58,215 nucleotides of DNA, taken from NCBI GenBank assembly GCA_038534195.1, contig JBCAXE010000021.1, forward strand, positions 1 to 58,215, given 5' to 3'. The position numbers and the translations under genes are program-made. The DNA comes from JAJFFW01 sp038534195. Its GTDB lineage: Bacteria; Pseudomonadota; Alphaproteobacteria; Caulobacterales; Parvularculaceae. This document shows, one piece after another, positions 36,157 to 45,257 of the stretch (positions are counted from its first letter, which is position 1; the number at the start of each line of letters is the position of its first letter). The notes below the pieces were generated by a model. That model worked only from the letters and a program-made list of their open reading frames with translations. It was not told the origin of the DNA and did not search any database.

Positions 36157-38121
36157 TTACTCGCCGCCGCCGGTGCCGCCCGTCGCCACAGCGCCGGGAC
36201 CGATCTTGCGGGCCACAAACCGGTCGAGGGCGCGCAACGTGTCGAGCCGGGCGTCGCTTGTGGAAAGCCAGTGGTCGCCGCCCTTCAGCTTCACCATCTC
36301 CACGTCTTTCCCGGCGCGTTTTAGGGCGCGTTCCATGATCGCGCTCTGGCGATAGGGCACGACGGTGTCGTCATTTCCGTGGATCAACAGCACCGGCACC
36401 TGAAACTGGTCGGCGTGCTCCGATGGGGAAATTAATTTCAACTTGTCGCGCCCGGCGCGCGGATCGCCGATCAATTCCTCCCAGTAATCAAAAACCCAAC
36501 TGTCTTTGCCGTGATCCTGACGCTCATCATAAAGCATTCTCGGCAGATCGGCGACGGGCGCGATCGCTGCGACGCATTTGTAAAGGTCCGGCGTAAAAGC
36601 GCCGCCCGCAAGCGCCGCATACCCGCCATAGCTCGCGCCGATAATGCAGACGCGGTCCGGATCAGCCCACTTTGTTTTGATCAGCGCGTTCAGCCCGTCG
36701 GTGACGTCATGCTGCATCACGCCGCGCCCCCAATTGCCGCGCCCCGCATTGCGGTGCTCTGCGCCGAAGCCGTCCGATCCACGGAAGTTCGGCTGCAGCA
36801 CAAGATAGCCGCGAGTGGCGAAATATTGCGCCATCCAATCGAAACCCATGGCGTCATAGGATTCAGGTCCGCCGTGGGGCATGATAATTGTCGGACGCGG
36901 CGTCTCGGGCGTCCAGTCGCGCGGACGCGTCAAGAGCGAGGGGATGCGCACGCCGTCGCGAGCCTTATAGGCGATGCTCACCACCTCCGCCGCATCTTCG
37001 TCATTGATCTCTTCATAGGCGTTCCCGATACGGATGAGTTTCGTGTTCTGCCGGTCGAATAGATGATAGCTGGGCGCGAGGGCGCCGCCCGCCACCCGGA
37101 AAATGAAGAAGTTCAGATCGTCGGTCCAATCAGACAGGGTGACGGCTGCGTCTGGAAACATCAGGGCGATTTGTTCGGCGAAATCATCCAGCTCGTCGTC
37201 GAAGAATTCATATCGTGGATAAATCCCTGAATATTCCACACCGAAAACGACCCGGTTCACATTATTGATGACCCGGTCCACGTCCGCGTCGCCGCGTTGG
37301 AAGATGGGCCCTGATAATTTTCCATCCGGGGTCAGTTCCGCCAAATTGAAATAGTCCCCGTCATTACGGAGCGACACGATCAATGCGGATTCGTCAGGCT
37401 TGTATCCCACGATCGAAAGCGGCGGACGCGCCGCCTTTCGCTCGAAGATCTTGCGCAGCTTGCCGTCCACACGCATCTCGATGGTGTAGAGATCCCGCCG
37501 GTCGTTATATTTTTCCTCGGCGATTACGTCGCCGTCTTTGTTCACAAACCAGTCGATGGTGTCCGCGCTGCCGCGATTGATGACGCGTCCGCGGCCCGTA
37601 TCGAGGTTCACTTGCAACAAACCGAATGTCGGATCGGAGCCGCGCGCGCCGAGAAAGCCCGGCATATAGACATAGTCTTTCTTCTACGGGCTGTACCCCA
37701 CAATACGACCGAGCCCTGACTGTGCTGGATATAGTTCTTCAGTGCCGCGCAACAGCAATTTCAATTTGTCCGTTTCCACATTGTAAGCGAAGGCGGCGGA
37801 GTATTCGAACTCACCGCGAAAACCCGACACCCGCGTCGTTTCCGACGCGCGCAAAATCACATGTTTGTCGCTGATGAACCGCGTGTTCTGCGTCTTCACC
37901 TTTGAGGTGTTGACGCCGCCCAAGTTTTCCTTTTCGTCGAAATCATAAACCAGAAGCGCCTCGACGCTGTCGCGCATATTTATCCGCGCGAGCCGCCGCC
38001 CGTCCGGCGAGATCGACATCGCACGGTTGCTCGGCAAATCGCCGTAAACTTCCAAAGGCGGTAAAGCATCCGCCGCCCCCGCCCAAGAAAGCGTGAAAAT
38101 TAACGCTAATAAAACCCGCAT
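36157..38121 (-). pseudogene. S9 family peptidase (prolyl oligopeptidase-type) interrupted by an in-frame amber codon
   Basis: One reading frame encodes a whole S9 peptidase of about 655 residues. It starts at the ATG at 38121 (AGAGGGG upstream) with a signal peptide (MRVLLALIFTLSWAGAADA), continues through a beta-propeller and ends in an alpha/beta-hydrolase domain with GASYGGYAAL (Ser), HGNDDTVVP (Asp) and GGDHW (His) intact. A TAG at 37684-37686, right after VGYSP, stops it. The same frame then continues KKDYVYMPGFLG with no frameshift. A restart at ATG 37665 would give a 502-residue product with catalytic residues but no signal peptide and only part of the propeller. It may be a recent nonsense mutation or a sequencing error. 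Confidence 0.8.
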
Positions 38122-38447
38122 ATGCGCCCCTCTAAGCCCCATTTTTTATGAATAGTGCAAAATTTTTTGAAGATCGGTCAAGAGTTGGCGGGATTTTGTG
38201 ATGAAGCAGCGCAGTGGACCAGATTTCAGGATTAAGGACCTGAAAGCAGTATGCATCAATACTGCAAAATAGGCCGCGATAATCGCGCGCTCTTTCATCG
38301 GCAGCTGAAAAATACCTGCGCCACCAACATGAATCACACATCGAGCCTGCGGTTTCTAGCGTCGCCTCTACTCCAATACACCTTATGGATTAGGCGTTTT
38401 GAAATGACGTATCATGGGACGTATTCAGATATAGGGCGAGGGGCGCA
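38122..38447. other. Intergenic region with three consecutive inverted repeats
   Basis: This 326-base gap between the S9 peptidase and the small membrane protein has no gene I can support. It contains three adjacent perfect palindromic elements at 38224-38287 (listed separately). It is AT-richer than its surroundings, and the two flanking genes are divergent, so their promoters must be here. Confidence 0.6.
38224..38287. repeat. Cluster of three perfect inverted repeats
   Basis: TTTCAGG and CCTGAAA (38224-38230, 38239-38245) are followed with no gap by GCAGTAT and ATACTGC (38246-38252, 38259-38265), and ten bases later by CGCGAT and ATCGCG (38275-38280, 38282-38287). All arms match perfectly. 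They could fold as stacked hairpins in a transcript or serve as binding sites for a regulator. No coding frame explains them. Confidence 0.7.
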
Positions 38448-38963
38448 ATGCCGGAACACGGATCAGCCAACAACCGAATTCGGAATTTTCTAAAGCGCGA
38501 CGCAACGCTTTGGTCGAGTTTCATCGCGACGGTCGTCATGACTGTCGGTTTTGTGGCGATCATGCGCATCTGGGACTTCGAAATCATTGATGAAATGTGG
38601 AACCGACAAGCGATCATCGATCATGTTCGAAACATGACCGCGACACAAAGGGCCGTCCACGCCTGGACAACGGGAACGCTCGATGTCGCCTACCCCATTG
38701 CATATTCAGTCTTATTCATTGGCATCGCGTTGCGTTTTTTCCCACGCGCCGGACCATGGCTTGCGCTCCCAAGCATTTTAGTGGCGCCGGTGGATCTCAT
38801 CGAGGGGTTTTCGCAGGTCATGATTTTAAACGGCGATATGTCTTTTCTGTCCGTTAAAGCGTGGGCGACGCCGATTAAACTCATTCTGTTTTCGATGGGC
38901 CTTGGCGTTGCAATCCTAGCGCTTGTCGCTGGAGGGTTTCGCCGTATTCGGCGTTCTCCGTAA
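38448..38963 (+). CDS. Small polytopic membrane protein, unknown
   Basis: This 171-residue protein has about four hydrophobic helices (roughly 25-43, 75-95, 100-118 and 135-158) and a basic C-terminus (GGFRRIRRSP). A likely external acidic loop lies between the first two (EIIDEMWNRQAIIDHVR). No family is recognised. The start ATG has GGGGCG, a weak ribosome site. It lies between the broken S9 peptidase and the ligase-associated exonuclease, 82 bases before the latter. Confidence 0.6.
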   Translation: MPEHGSANNRIRNFLKRDATLWSSFIATVVMTVGFVAIMRIWDFEIIDEMWNRQAIIDHVRNMTATQRAVHAWTTGTLDVAYPIAYSVLFIGIALRFFPRAGPWLALPSILVAPVDLIEGFSQVMILNGDMSFLSVKAWATPIKLILFSMGLGVAILALVAGGFRRIRRSP

Positions 38964-39045
38964 TTCGTCTAGCAAGAGGCTCGCTTGCGGCAATATCGGC
39001 TCCGATTCTTCCGCTCGCATCGCCCTCGCGCTAGACTGACAGGCA

Positions 39046-40068
39046 ATGACCGCTTTTGACGCTATTCTCCGTCCGACGCCGAAGGGAATTTATTGTCCGC
39101 CTGGCGATTTTTATATCGATCCGGTGGCGGCGGTGGACCGGGCGGTGATTACGCATGGGCACGCCGACCATGCGCGCGCCGGCCATGGCGCGGTGCTGGC
39201 GACGCCGGAGACGTTGGCGATCATGGCTGCGCGCTATGGCGAGGCGTTCTCCGAACGCCGGCAGGCCGCCGTCTATGGCGAGGTCACCGCGATCAACGGC
39301 GTCGACATATCCCTGATCCCGGCGGGTCATGTGCTTGGCTCGGCGCAGGCGGTCGTTGAAACCGGCGGCAAGCGGCTGATCGCCTCCGGCGACTATAAGC
39401 GCCGCAGCGACCCCACCTGCGCGCCGTTCGAGCCCATGGACTGCGACGTCTTCATCTCGGAGGCGACCTTCGCCTTACCAGTGTTCCGCCACCCGGACGA
39501 TCGCGGCGAGATCGCAAAGCTCCTGGCCTCGGTTCGTCAGTTCCCGGAGCGTACGCATCTTGTGGGCGCCTATGCGCTCGGCAAGGCCCAGCGCATCATC
39601 GCGCTCCTGCGCGAGGCGGGATATGACGCGCCCATCTATATCCACGGCGCCATGACCAAACTCTGCGCGCTTTACGAGGAATTCGGCGTCAATCTCGGCC
39701 CGCTGGAGCCGGCGACGATCAACGACAAGGAGAAAAAAGCCAAACGCGATTTTGCGGGAAAAATAGTCATCTGCCCGCCGTCCGCTTTCGCCGATAAATG
39801 GTCGCAGCGTTTCGCAGAGCCGCTCGCGGCGTTCGCTTCGGGGTGGATGCAGATCAAGATGCGCTCCAAGCAGCGCGGCGTCGAGCTGCCCCTCATCCTG
39901 TCCGATCACGCCGACTGGGATGAGCTGACGCGCACCATCGCCGAAATTCAGCCTCAGGAATTATGGGTCACCCATGGGCGCGACGACGCGCTCTTACGTT
40001 GGGCGGAACTTGCAGGGATGAAAGCGCGCCCGCTCTCCCTCGTCGGGTATGAGGATGAAAATGAATAA
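39046..40068 (+). CDS. Ligase-associated DNA exonuclease (metallo-beta-lactamase fold)
   Basis: This 340-residue protein has the metallo-beta-lactamase motif THGHADHARAGH (about 35-46) and a beta-CASP-like C-terminal half, as in RNase J, CPSF73 and SNM1 relatives. It is the exonuclease of the ligase-associated DNA damage response set. The last third contains the DHADWDELTRTIAEIQPQELWVTHG segment of the family. The ligase gene starts 37 bases downstream, so the two are an operon. Confidence 0.92.
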   Translation: MTAFDAILRPTPKGIYCPPGDFYIDPVAAVDRAVITHGHADHARAGHGAVLATPETLAIMAARYGEAFSERRQAAVYGEVTAINGVDISLIPAGHVLGSAQAVVETGGKRLIASGDYKRRSDPTCAPFEPMDCDVFISEATFALPVFRHPDDRGEIAKLLASVRQFPERTHLVGAYALGKAQRIIALLREAGYDAPIYIHGAMTKLCALYEEFGVNLGPLEPATINDKEKKAKRDFAGKIVICPPSAFADKWSQRFAEPLAAFASGWMQIKMRSKQRGVELPLILSDHADWDELTRTIAEIQPQELWVTHGRDDALLRWAELAGMKARPLSLVGYEDENE

Positions 40069-40105
40069 GGCCGCATTCATTACTTGCGGCGGGCGTCATT
40101 AGCGC

Positions 40106-41713
40106 ATGAACCGTTTCGCCGCTCTTCTCGACCGTCTTATCCTGACCCCGCAGCGCAACGGGAAATTGCGTCTGTTGACGGATTATTTTGCGCAAACCCC
40201 CGACCCGGACCGCGGCTACGCCGTCGCCGCGATCACCCGCGATCTTGAGATCAGAAGCGTCAAACCGGCGATGCTGCGTGCGCTTATCTACGAACGCATG
40301 GACCCGGTGCTGTTCGATCTCTCCTATGACTATGTGGGCGATATGGCCGAGACGATTTCACTCGCCTGGCCAGAAAAGCGGGGCGCCAACACCGCGCCGC
40401 CGCTCTCGAAGATTGTCGAGACCCTGCGGGCCGCCTCGCGCGCCGAAGGCCCGGCCATTGTGGCGCGCTGGTTCGACGCGCTCGATGCGTCCGGGCGCTG
40501 GGCGCTGATCAAGCTGATCACTGGCGGCTTGCGCATCGGCGTTTCCTCGCGCCTCGCCAAACAGGCGCTGGCGCTCTATGGCGACGTGGCGATCACCGAA
40601 ATCGAAGAGCTCTGGCATGGGCTGACCCCGCCCTATACGGACCTTTTCGCCTGGTTGGAGAAAAAAGCCGATAAACCTGTCTCAACCATGCGCGCGCCGT
40701 TCCGTCCCGTCATGCTCGCCCATCCTATCGACGAAGCAAAGGATTTCGCAGCGCTCGCCCCGGCCGATTTCGCCGCAGAATGGAAGTGGGACGGCATTCG
40801 CGTTCAGGCCGTGAGTGACGGCGGCGTGCGACGGCTTTATTCGCGCACAGGCGACGATATCTCGGCGGCGTTTCCAGACATTCTCGAAACCCTTGAAACC
40901 GATGCGGCGATCGACGGGGAATTACTCATCTACCGTCCGGATGCCGCGCCATTTGACGTGGCGCCTTTTTCCGACCTTCAAAAGCGGCTGGGCCGCAAAA
41001 CCATCTCGAAGAAACTCCTCGCCTCGCATCCGGCTTTCATCCGCGCATATGATCTTCTGTGGGCGGAGGGCGAAGACTGGCGCAGCGCACCCTTCGCCGA
41101 GCGGCGCGCGGCCCTAGAGCGATGGTTCGGCGCCGCGGCGCCCGCGCGCATGGATTTATCGCCTCAAGTGGCGTTCGATGACTGGGACCATCTGGCGCAA
41201 TTGCGCGCCGCCCCGCCCATGGACGCGATCGAAGGCCTTATGCTGAAAAAGCGCGCCGCGCCCTATGTTCCCGGCCGACCGAAAGGCGAATGGTGGAAGT
41301 GGAAGCGCGAGCCCTTCATTGTTGACGCGGTAATGATGTACGCCCAGCGCGGCCACGGCAAACGCTCTTCCTTTTATTCCGATTACACATTTGGCGTCTG
41401 GCGCGAGGAAGACGGCGCCCGCGCGCTCGTTCCGGTGGGCAAGGCCTATTCGGGGTTCACGGACGAAGAACTGAAAAATCTCGACAAGTTCGTGCGCGAA
41501 AACACCACCGACCGTTTCGGCCCCGTCCGCCAGGTGGTCGCCACCGAAGAAGACGGGCTCGTTTTGGAAGTGGCTTTTGAAGGCCTCAACAAATCAACCC
41601 GCCACAAATCCGGCGTCGCCATGCGCTTCCCGCGCATCAACCGCATCCGATGGGACAAACCAGCGGCGGAGGCCGATGTGCTTGAAACGCTGGAGGCGAT
41701 GTTGGGGGGATGA
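40106..41713 (+). CDS. ATP-dependent DNA ligase (ligase-associated, cisplatin-damage type)
   Basis: This 535-residue ligase has an N-terminal helical domain (about 1-190), the nucleotidyltransferase domain with motif I EWKWDGIRVQ (catalytic Lys227), EGLMLKKRAAPY (motif IV-like) and the EWWKWKREPF lysine segment (motif V), and an OB-fold C-terminus. It seals nicks using ATP, independent of the replicative NAD ligase. It is the fourth member of the ligase-associated DNA damage response cluster together with exonuclease, helicase and PdeM. Confidence 0.93.
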   Translation: MNRFAALLDRLILTPQRNGKLRLLTDYFAQTPDPDRGYAVAAITRDLEIRSVKPAMLRALIYERMDPVLFDLSYDYVGDMAETISLAWPEKRGANTAPPLSKIVETLRAASRAEGPAIVARWFDALDASGRWALIKLITGGLRIGVSSRLAKQALALYGDVAITEIEELWHGLTPPYTDLFAWLEKKADKPVSTMRAPFRPVMLAHPIDEAKDFAALAPADFAAEWKWDGIRVQAVSDGGVRRLYSRTGDDISAAFPDILETLETDAAIDGELLIYRPDAAPFDVAPFSDLQKRLGRKTISKKLLASHPAFIRAYDLLWAEGEDWRSAPFAERRAALERWFGAAAPARMDLSPQVAFDDWDHLAQLRAAPPMDAIEGLMLKKRAAPYVPGRPKGEWWKWKREPFIVDAVMMYAQRGHGKRSSFYSDYTFGVWREEDGARALVPVGKAYSGFTDEELKNLDKFVRENTTDRFGPVRQVVATEEDGLVLEVAFEGLNKSTRHKSGVAMRFPRINRIRWDKPAAEADVLETLEAMLGG

Positions 41714-41760
41714 GCGGTTTAGAGCCTGGTAAAATCTATGCGCCAGCGGAGCCGCAATAA

Positions 41761-41802
41761 CCGTCATCCCAAACTGGATCCTGACTTTCGTCAGGATGAC
41801 GG
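41761..41802. repeat. Intergenic palindromic GTCATCC repeat
   Basis: The outer arms CCGTCATCC (41761-41769) and GGATGACGG (41794-41802) enclose an inner hairpin, ATCCTGAC (41778-41785) and GTCAGGAT (41790-41797) with a TTTC loop. The two pairings overlap, so they are alternative. It lies between the ends of the convergent ligase and glutaredoxin genes. A related GGATGACGG follows a GC-rich hairpin at 57890-57919, suggesting a dispersed element. Confidence 0.55.
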
Positions 41803-41849
41803 CGAGGGATTAATGGGAACGTTTACAGCGCAAGGAAATAGCTAAACCG

Positions 41850-42185
41850 CTACCCCTCGACCGCGATTCCCTTCTCTTTCAGAAACCCGCGGAGTTCACC
41901 GTTCTCGAACATTTCCTTTACGATGTCGCAGCCGCCGACAAATTCGCCTTTGACGTAGAGTTGGGGGATTGTCGGCCAGTCTGAAAACTCTTTGATGCCC
42001 TGGCGCAATTCGTCGGACGCGAGGACGTTCTCTGATCCGAAGGGGACACCGAGATAATCGAGCATCTGGACGACGGCGGAAGAAAAGCCGCATTGGGGGA
42101 ATTGGGGCGTCCCCTTCATGAACAACATAACGTCATTCGCGTCGATTTTCGCTTTGATATCGGTGTGAACGGCGGTGTTTGACAT
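41850..42185 (-). CDS. grxD: Monothiol glutaredoxin (Grx4/GrxD)
   Basis: This 111-residue protein is a CGFS-type monothiol glutaredoxin: KGTPQFPQCGFSSAVVQML with the active Cys at 32, then WPTIPQLYVKGEFVGGCDIVKEM. It carries an iron-sulfur cluster and works with BolA-family proteins in iron-sulfur delivery and iron sensing. A bolA gene is encoded about 20 kb upstream in the window. Length is typical. Confidence 0.94.
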   Translation of the reverse strand: MSNTAVHTDIKAKIDANDVMLFMKGTPQFPQCGFSSAVVQMLDYLGVPFGSENVLASDELRQGIKEFSDWPTIPQLYVKGEFVGGCDIVKEMFENGELRGFLKEKGIAVEG

Positions 42186-42218
42186 GAGCGCGGGATTCCC
42201 TTTTTTCCTTCTGGCTAG

Positions 42219-43211
42219 CTAGGCGCCCGCCCCGTCGCCGTCAAGTACCTCGGCGGTAAGGCGCGCAAGCGTCTCAGCCGGCGGCGGCGCAGCGGCCGCG
42301 GTTAGCGTTTCGCGCAAATGGGCGGTCTTGGTGGTGGTCGTCACCGCAATGTCGATATGGGGGTGGGCCAAGACGAAGGCGAGCGCAAGGCCGGCGGGCG
42401 ACCATCCCGGCTTTTCCAGCGTATCACGCGCCGCCCGGACGCGTTTCAACTCGGGACGGTTCTTGACGAGCGCGCGCGCGAGGTGCCAGCCGTCAGAGAG
42501 CGATTTGGGACGAAAAAAATCACGGCGGAAATGGCCCTGGGCGAGCGGCGCAATGGCGACGACGCCTTTGCCCGCCTCTTTGGCGAGGCGAAATGTTTCC
42601 TCATGGTCGCGGTGAAATAGATTAAAGGCGCCCATCACCACATCGATGAAAGGCGCGCGCGCCGCCTCGGCGAGAAATGGCCCCTCACCGCAAACGCCCG
42701 CCATCGCGATTTTTCCGTCGGCCTTCAATCTCTCAATGATTTCAGCCGCCGCCCGGATTTCCGTGATGTTCGGTCCGTGGAGATAGAGAAGGTCGAGACG
42801 CTCACGGCCGAGACGCTTGAGGCTCGCTTCCACATCAGCGGTGACGGCGACCAGAGAAAAATCTTTCTTGGCGCCCTCCTCCGGTGGTCTTCCCGTCTTT
42901 GTACTGATGAAAAGGCTCTCCGGCGGCAGATCGCGGCACATTGCGCCGAGACGCGTTTCGGCCTCGTCATAAAATCCCGCCGTGTCGATATGGGTGACGC
43001 CCCCGTCGATGGCCGCGCGCAACACTGCGTGGGCCTTTTCTTCAGAAAACCACTTCTTGCCCCACGCGCCGGAACAGCCGAAACCAAGCCGCAACGGGCC
43101 CCGGCGCAGCGCTTTTCCCGCTTCGTTTCCGCCCGCGCTCAACGCAACCCTCGCATCCAAAAACCTCTTTACTGACGCCACAAAAGACGTCTTGATCCTT
43201 GACGCAGTCAT
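42219..43211 (-). CDS. Aldo/keto reductase
   Basis: This protein of about 330 residues belongs to the NAD(P)H-dependent AKR superfamily. The TIM barrel begins with LRLGFGCSGAWG and has DTAGFYDEAETRLGAMC with catalytic Asp and Tyr, ISTKTGRP with catalytic Lys, and LDLLYLHGPN with the catalytic His. The start is unclear: the frame is open to about 43235, the ATG at 43211 (MTASRIKTSF) is used here, and a GTG at 43181 is another candidate. Its start lies within bases of the divergent beta-galactosidase ATG, so the two share a promoter region. Confidence 0.85.
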   Translation of the reverse strand: MTASRIKTSFVASVKRFLDARVALSAGGNEAGKALRRGPLRLGFGCSGAWGKKWFSEEKAHAVLRAAIDGGVTHIDTAGFYDEAETRLGAMCRDLPPESLFISTKTGRPPEEGAKKDFSLVAVTADVEASLKRLGRERLDLLYLHGPNITEIRAAAEIIERLKADGKIAMAGVCGEGPFLAEAARAPFIDVVMGAFNLFHRDHEETFRLAKEAGKGVVAIAPLAQGHFRRDFFRPKSLSDGWHLARALVKNRPELKRVRAARDTLEKPGWSPAGLALAFVLAHPHIDIAVTTTTKTAHLRETLTAAAAPPPAETLARLTAEVLDGDGAGA

Positions 43212-43227
43212 AGAGCGATTGACGACC

Positions 43228-45204
43228 ATGACCAAGAAGCCCGCCCATAAATCCCCCTGCCTCGGCGTTTGCTACTATCCGGAACAATGGGACGAAAGCC
43301 TATGGGCGCGCGACGCTGCGCGCATGGCCGAGATCGGGATCGCCAAGGTGCGTATCGGCGAGTTCGCCTGGAGCGTAATCGAGCCGGAAGACGGCGTCCT
43401 GCACTGGGACTGGCTCGACCGGGCGATCGAGACGCTTGGCGCGGCCGGTCTTGACGTCATTCTCGGCACGCCCACGGCGACGCCGCCAAAATGGCTGATC
43501 GACAAGCGCCCCGAAATACTCGCATGGGACGCGGAAGGCCGCCCGCGCCGGTTCGGCTCGCGCCGGCATTATTGTTTTTCCTCGCTGAGCTATCGCGAAG
43601 AGACCGCACGCATCGTCACAGCCATGGCCGCACGCTATGGCGACGACACGCGCGTCACGGCCTGGCAGACAGACAATGAATATGGCTGTCACAATACGAC
43701 GCGCAGCTATTCGCCCGCCGCCGCCGATGCGTTCCGGTATTGGCTCAAAGAGAGATATGGCGACGCCGACGCGCTCAACGCCGCATGGGGGACCGTCTTC
43801 TGGAGCCAGCGCTATCGTTCGTTTGCAGAAGTCGAGTTACCCAATCTCACCGTGACGGAGCCAAACCCGGCGCATATTCTCGATTTTTATCGCTTTTCCT
43901 CCGATCAGGTCGTCTCTTATAATCGTCAGCAAACGGATATTCTTCGCAAATATGCGCCCGGACGCGACATCATCCATAATTTTATGGGGTTCTACACCGA
44001 GTTCGATCATTTCAATCTCTGCACGGACATCGATATCGCCTCGTGGGACAGCTATCCGTTGGGATTCACCGACCAGGAAGATCTCTTCACCGCCGAAGAA
44101 AAAATGCGCTACATGCGGACCGGCCATCCGGACTTTGCGGCCTTTCACCATGATCTTTATCGCGGGTGCGGCGCAGGGCGCTGGGCGGTGATGGAGCAGC
44201 AGCCGGGCCCGGTGAACTGGGCCCCGAACAACCCGGCGCCGTCGTCTGGCATGGCGCGGCTGTGGGCGCACGAAGCGATCGCCCACGGCGCTGAATTTGT
44301 TAGTTACTTTCGCTGGCGCCAGGCGCCCTTCGCGCAGGAACAGATGCACGCGGGACTGCTCCGCCCCGACGACGAACCGGCGCCCGCCTATGAAGAAGCG
44401 GCGCAGACGGCGGGTGAAATCAAAAGGCGCGCGCGTGCTCACGCGCCCGTTGCGCTCATTTACAGTTACGACGCGCAGTGGATGTTCGAAGCGCAACCGC
44501 AGGGCGCCGCTTGGGACTATAGCCGCTTGTGCTTTGAATGGTATTCGGTTTTGCGCGAGCTCGGCCTGTCGATCGACATCCTGCCGCCAGGATGCTCTCT
44601 GGACGGATATTCTCTAATCCTGGCGCCGTCATTGCCTTATATCGACGACAAGGCGATGGCCGCCTTTAAACAAGCGGACGCGCCCATCCTGTTCGGCCCG
44701 CGCACCGGCGCGAAGACGCGCGAGATGCAAATACCGCCGAACTTGGCGCCGGGGCCTTTACAAAAGTTTCTGCCGCTCAAAGTCACCCGATCTGAAAGCC
44801 TGCGCGCCGATCATCGCGAGGAGATCTCGTTCAACAAAGAAACGTTCGACAGCGGCGTCTGGCTGGACCATGTGGAGACCGCACTACGTCCGCGCGCCGT
44901 CACGCGCGACGGCGCCGGCGCGCTTTACGCCGAGAACGGATATTGGCTTTTGACCACATGGCCATCGCGCGCCTTACTCGCCGCCGTGATCCGGTCCATG
45001 AGGTCAGAGACAAATGTCGGCCTGCATGCGCTGCCGCGCGATCTACGCCTGCGCCAGTATGGCGCTGAAACATTCGCCTTCAACTACGGACCGGACGCCG
45101 CGACGCTCCCGTCTGAAATCGCCGTCGGACAAACGTTTCGCCTCGGCGACGCGACGCTGCCGCCAGCCGGCGTCGCCGCCTTCAGCGCCATCAAGGGCCG
45201 GTAA
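43228..45204 (+). CDS. GH42 beta-galactosidase
   Basis: This 658-residue glycoside hydrolase of family 42 has a catalytic TIM barrel starting GVCYYPEQWDESLW, acid/base Glu151 in TDNEYGCH and nucleophile Glu323 in VMEQQPGPVNW. A trimerisation domain (about 395-600) and a small C-terminal beta domain (about 600-658) follow. The enzyme is cytosolic (no signal peptide) and cleaves terminal beta-galactosides. No sugar transporter or sugar regulator is adjacent, so its physiological substrate is unclear. The ATG at 43228 gives the family-standard N-terminus; a longer frame upstream overlaps the divergent aldo/keto reductase. Confidence 0.92.
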   Translation: MTKKPAHKSPCLGVCYYPEQWDESLWARDAARMAEIGIAKVRIGEFAWSVIEPEDGVLHWDWLDRAIETLGAAGLDVILGTPTATPPKWLIDKRPEILAWDAEGRPRRFGSRRHYCFSSLSYREETARIVTAMAARYGDDTRVTAWQTDNEYGCHNTTRSYSPAAADAFRYWLKERYGDADALNAAWGTVFWSQRYRSFAEVELPNLTVTEPNPAHILDFYRFSSDQVVSYNRQQTDILRKYAPGRDIIHNFMGFYTEFDHFNLCTDIDIASWDSYPLGFTDQEDLFTAEEKMRYMRTGHPDFAAFHHDLYRGCGAGRWAVMEQQPGPVNWAPNNPAPSSGMARLWAHEAIAHGAEFVSYFRWRQAPFAQEQMHAGLLRPDDEPAPAYEEAAQTAGEIKRRARAHAPVALIYSYDAQWMFEAQPQGAAWDYSRLCFEWYSVLRELGLSIDILPPGCSLDGYSLILAPSLPYIDDKAMAAFKQADAPILFGPRTGAKTREMQIPPNLAPGPLQKFLPLKVTRSESLRADHREEISFNKETFDSGVWLDHVETALRPRAVTRDGAGALYAENGYWLLTTWPSRALLAAVIRSMRSETNVGLHALPRDLRLRQYGAETFAFNYGPDAATLPSEIAVGQTFRLGDATLPPAGVAAFSAIKGR

Positions 45205-45257
45205 CACGCGACAACATACCGGATGGAAGCAGGCGCGCGGTCGACTACCCTTTGACC

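Noticed and set aside
37684..38142. Separate 152-residue gene upstream of the S9 peptidase
   Set aside because: It is in the same frame as the peptidase and supplies its signal peptide and first propeller part, so both are one gene broken by TAG.
38224..38287. Possible integron attC site
   Set aside because: The palindromes lack the conserved attC core ends, and no integrase is nearby.
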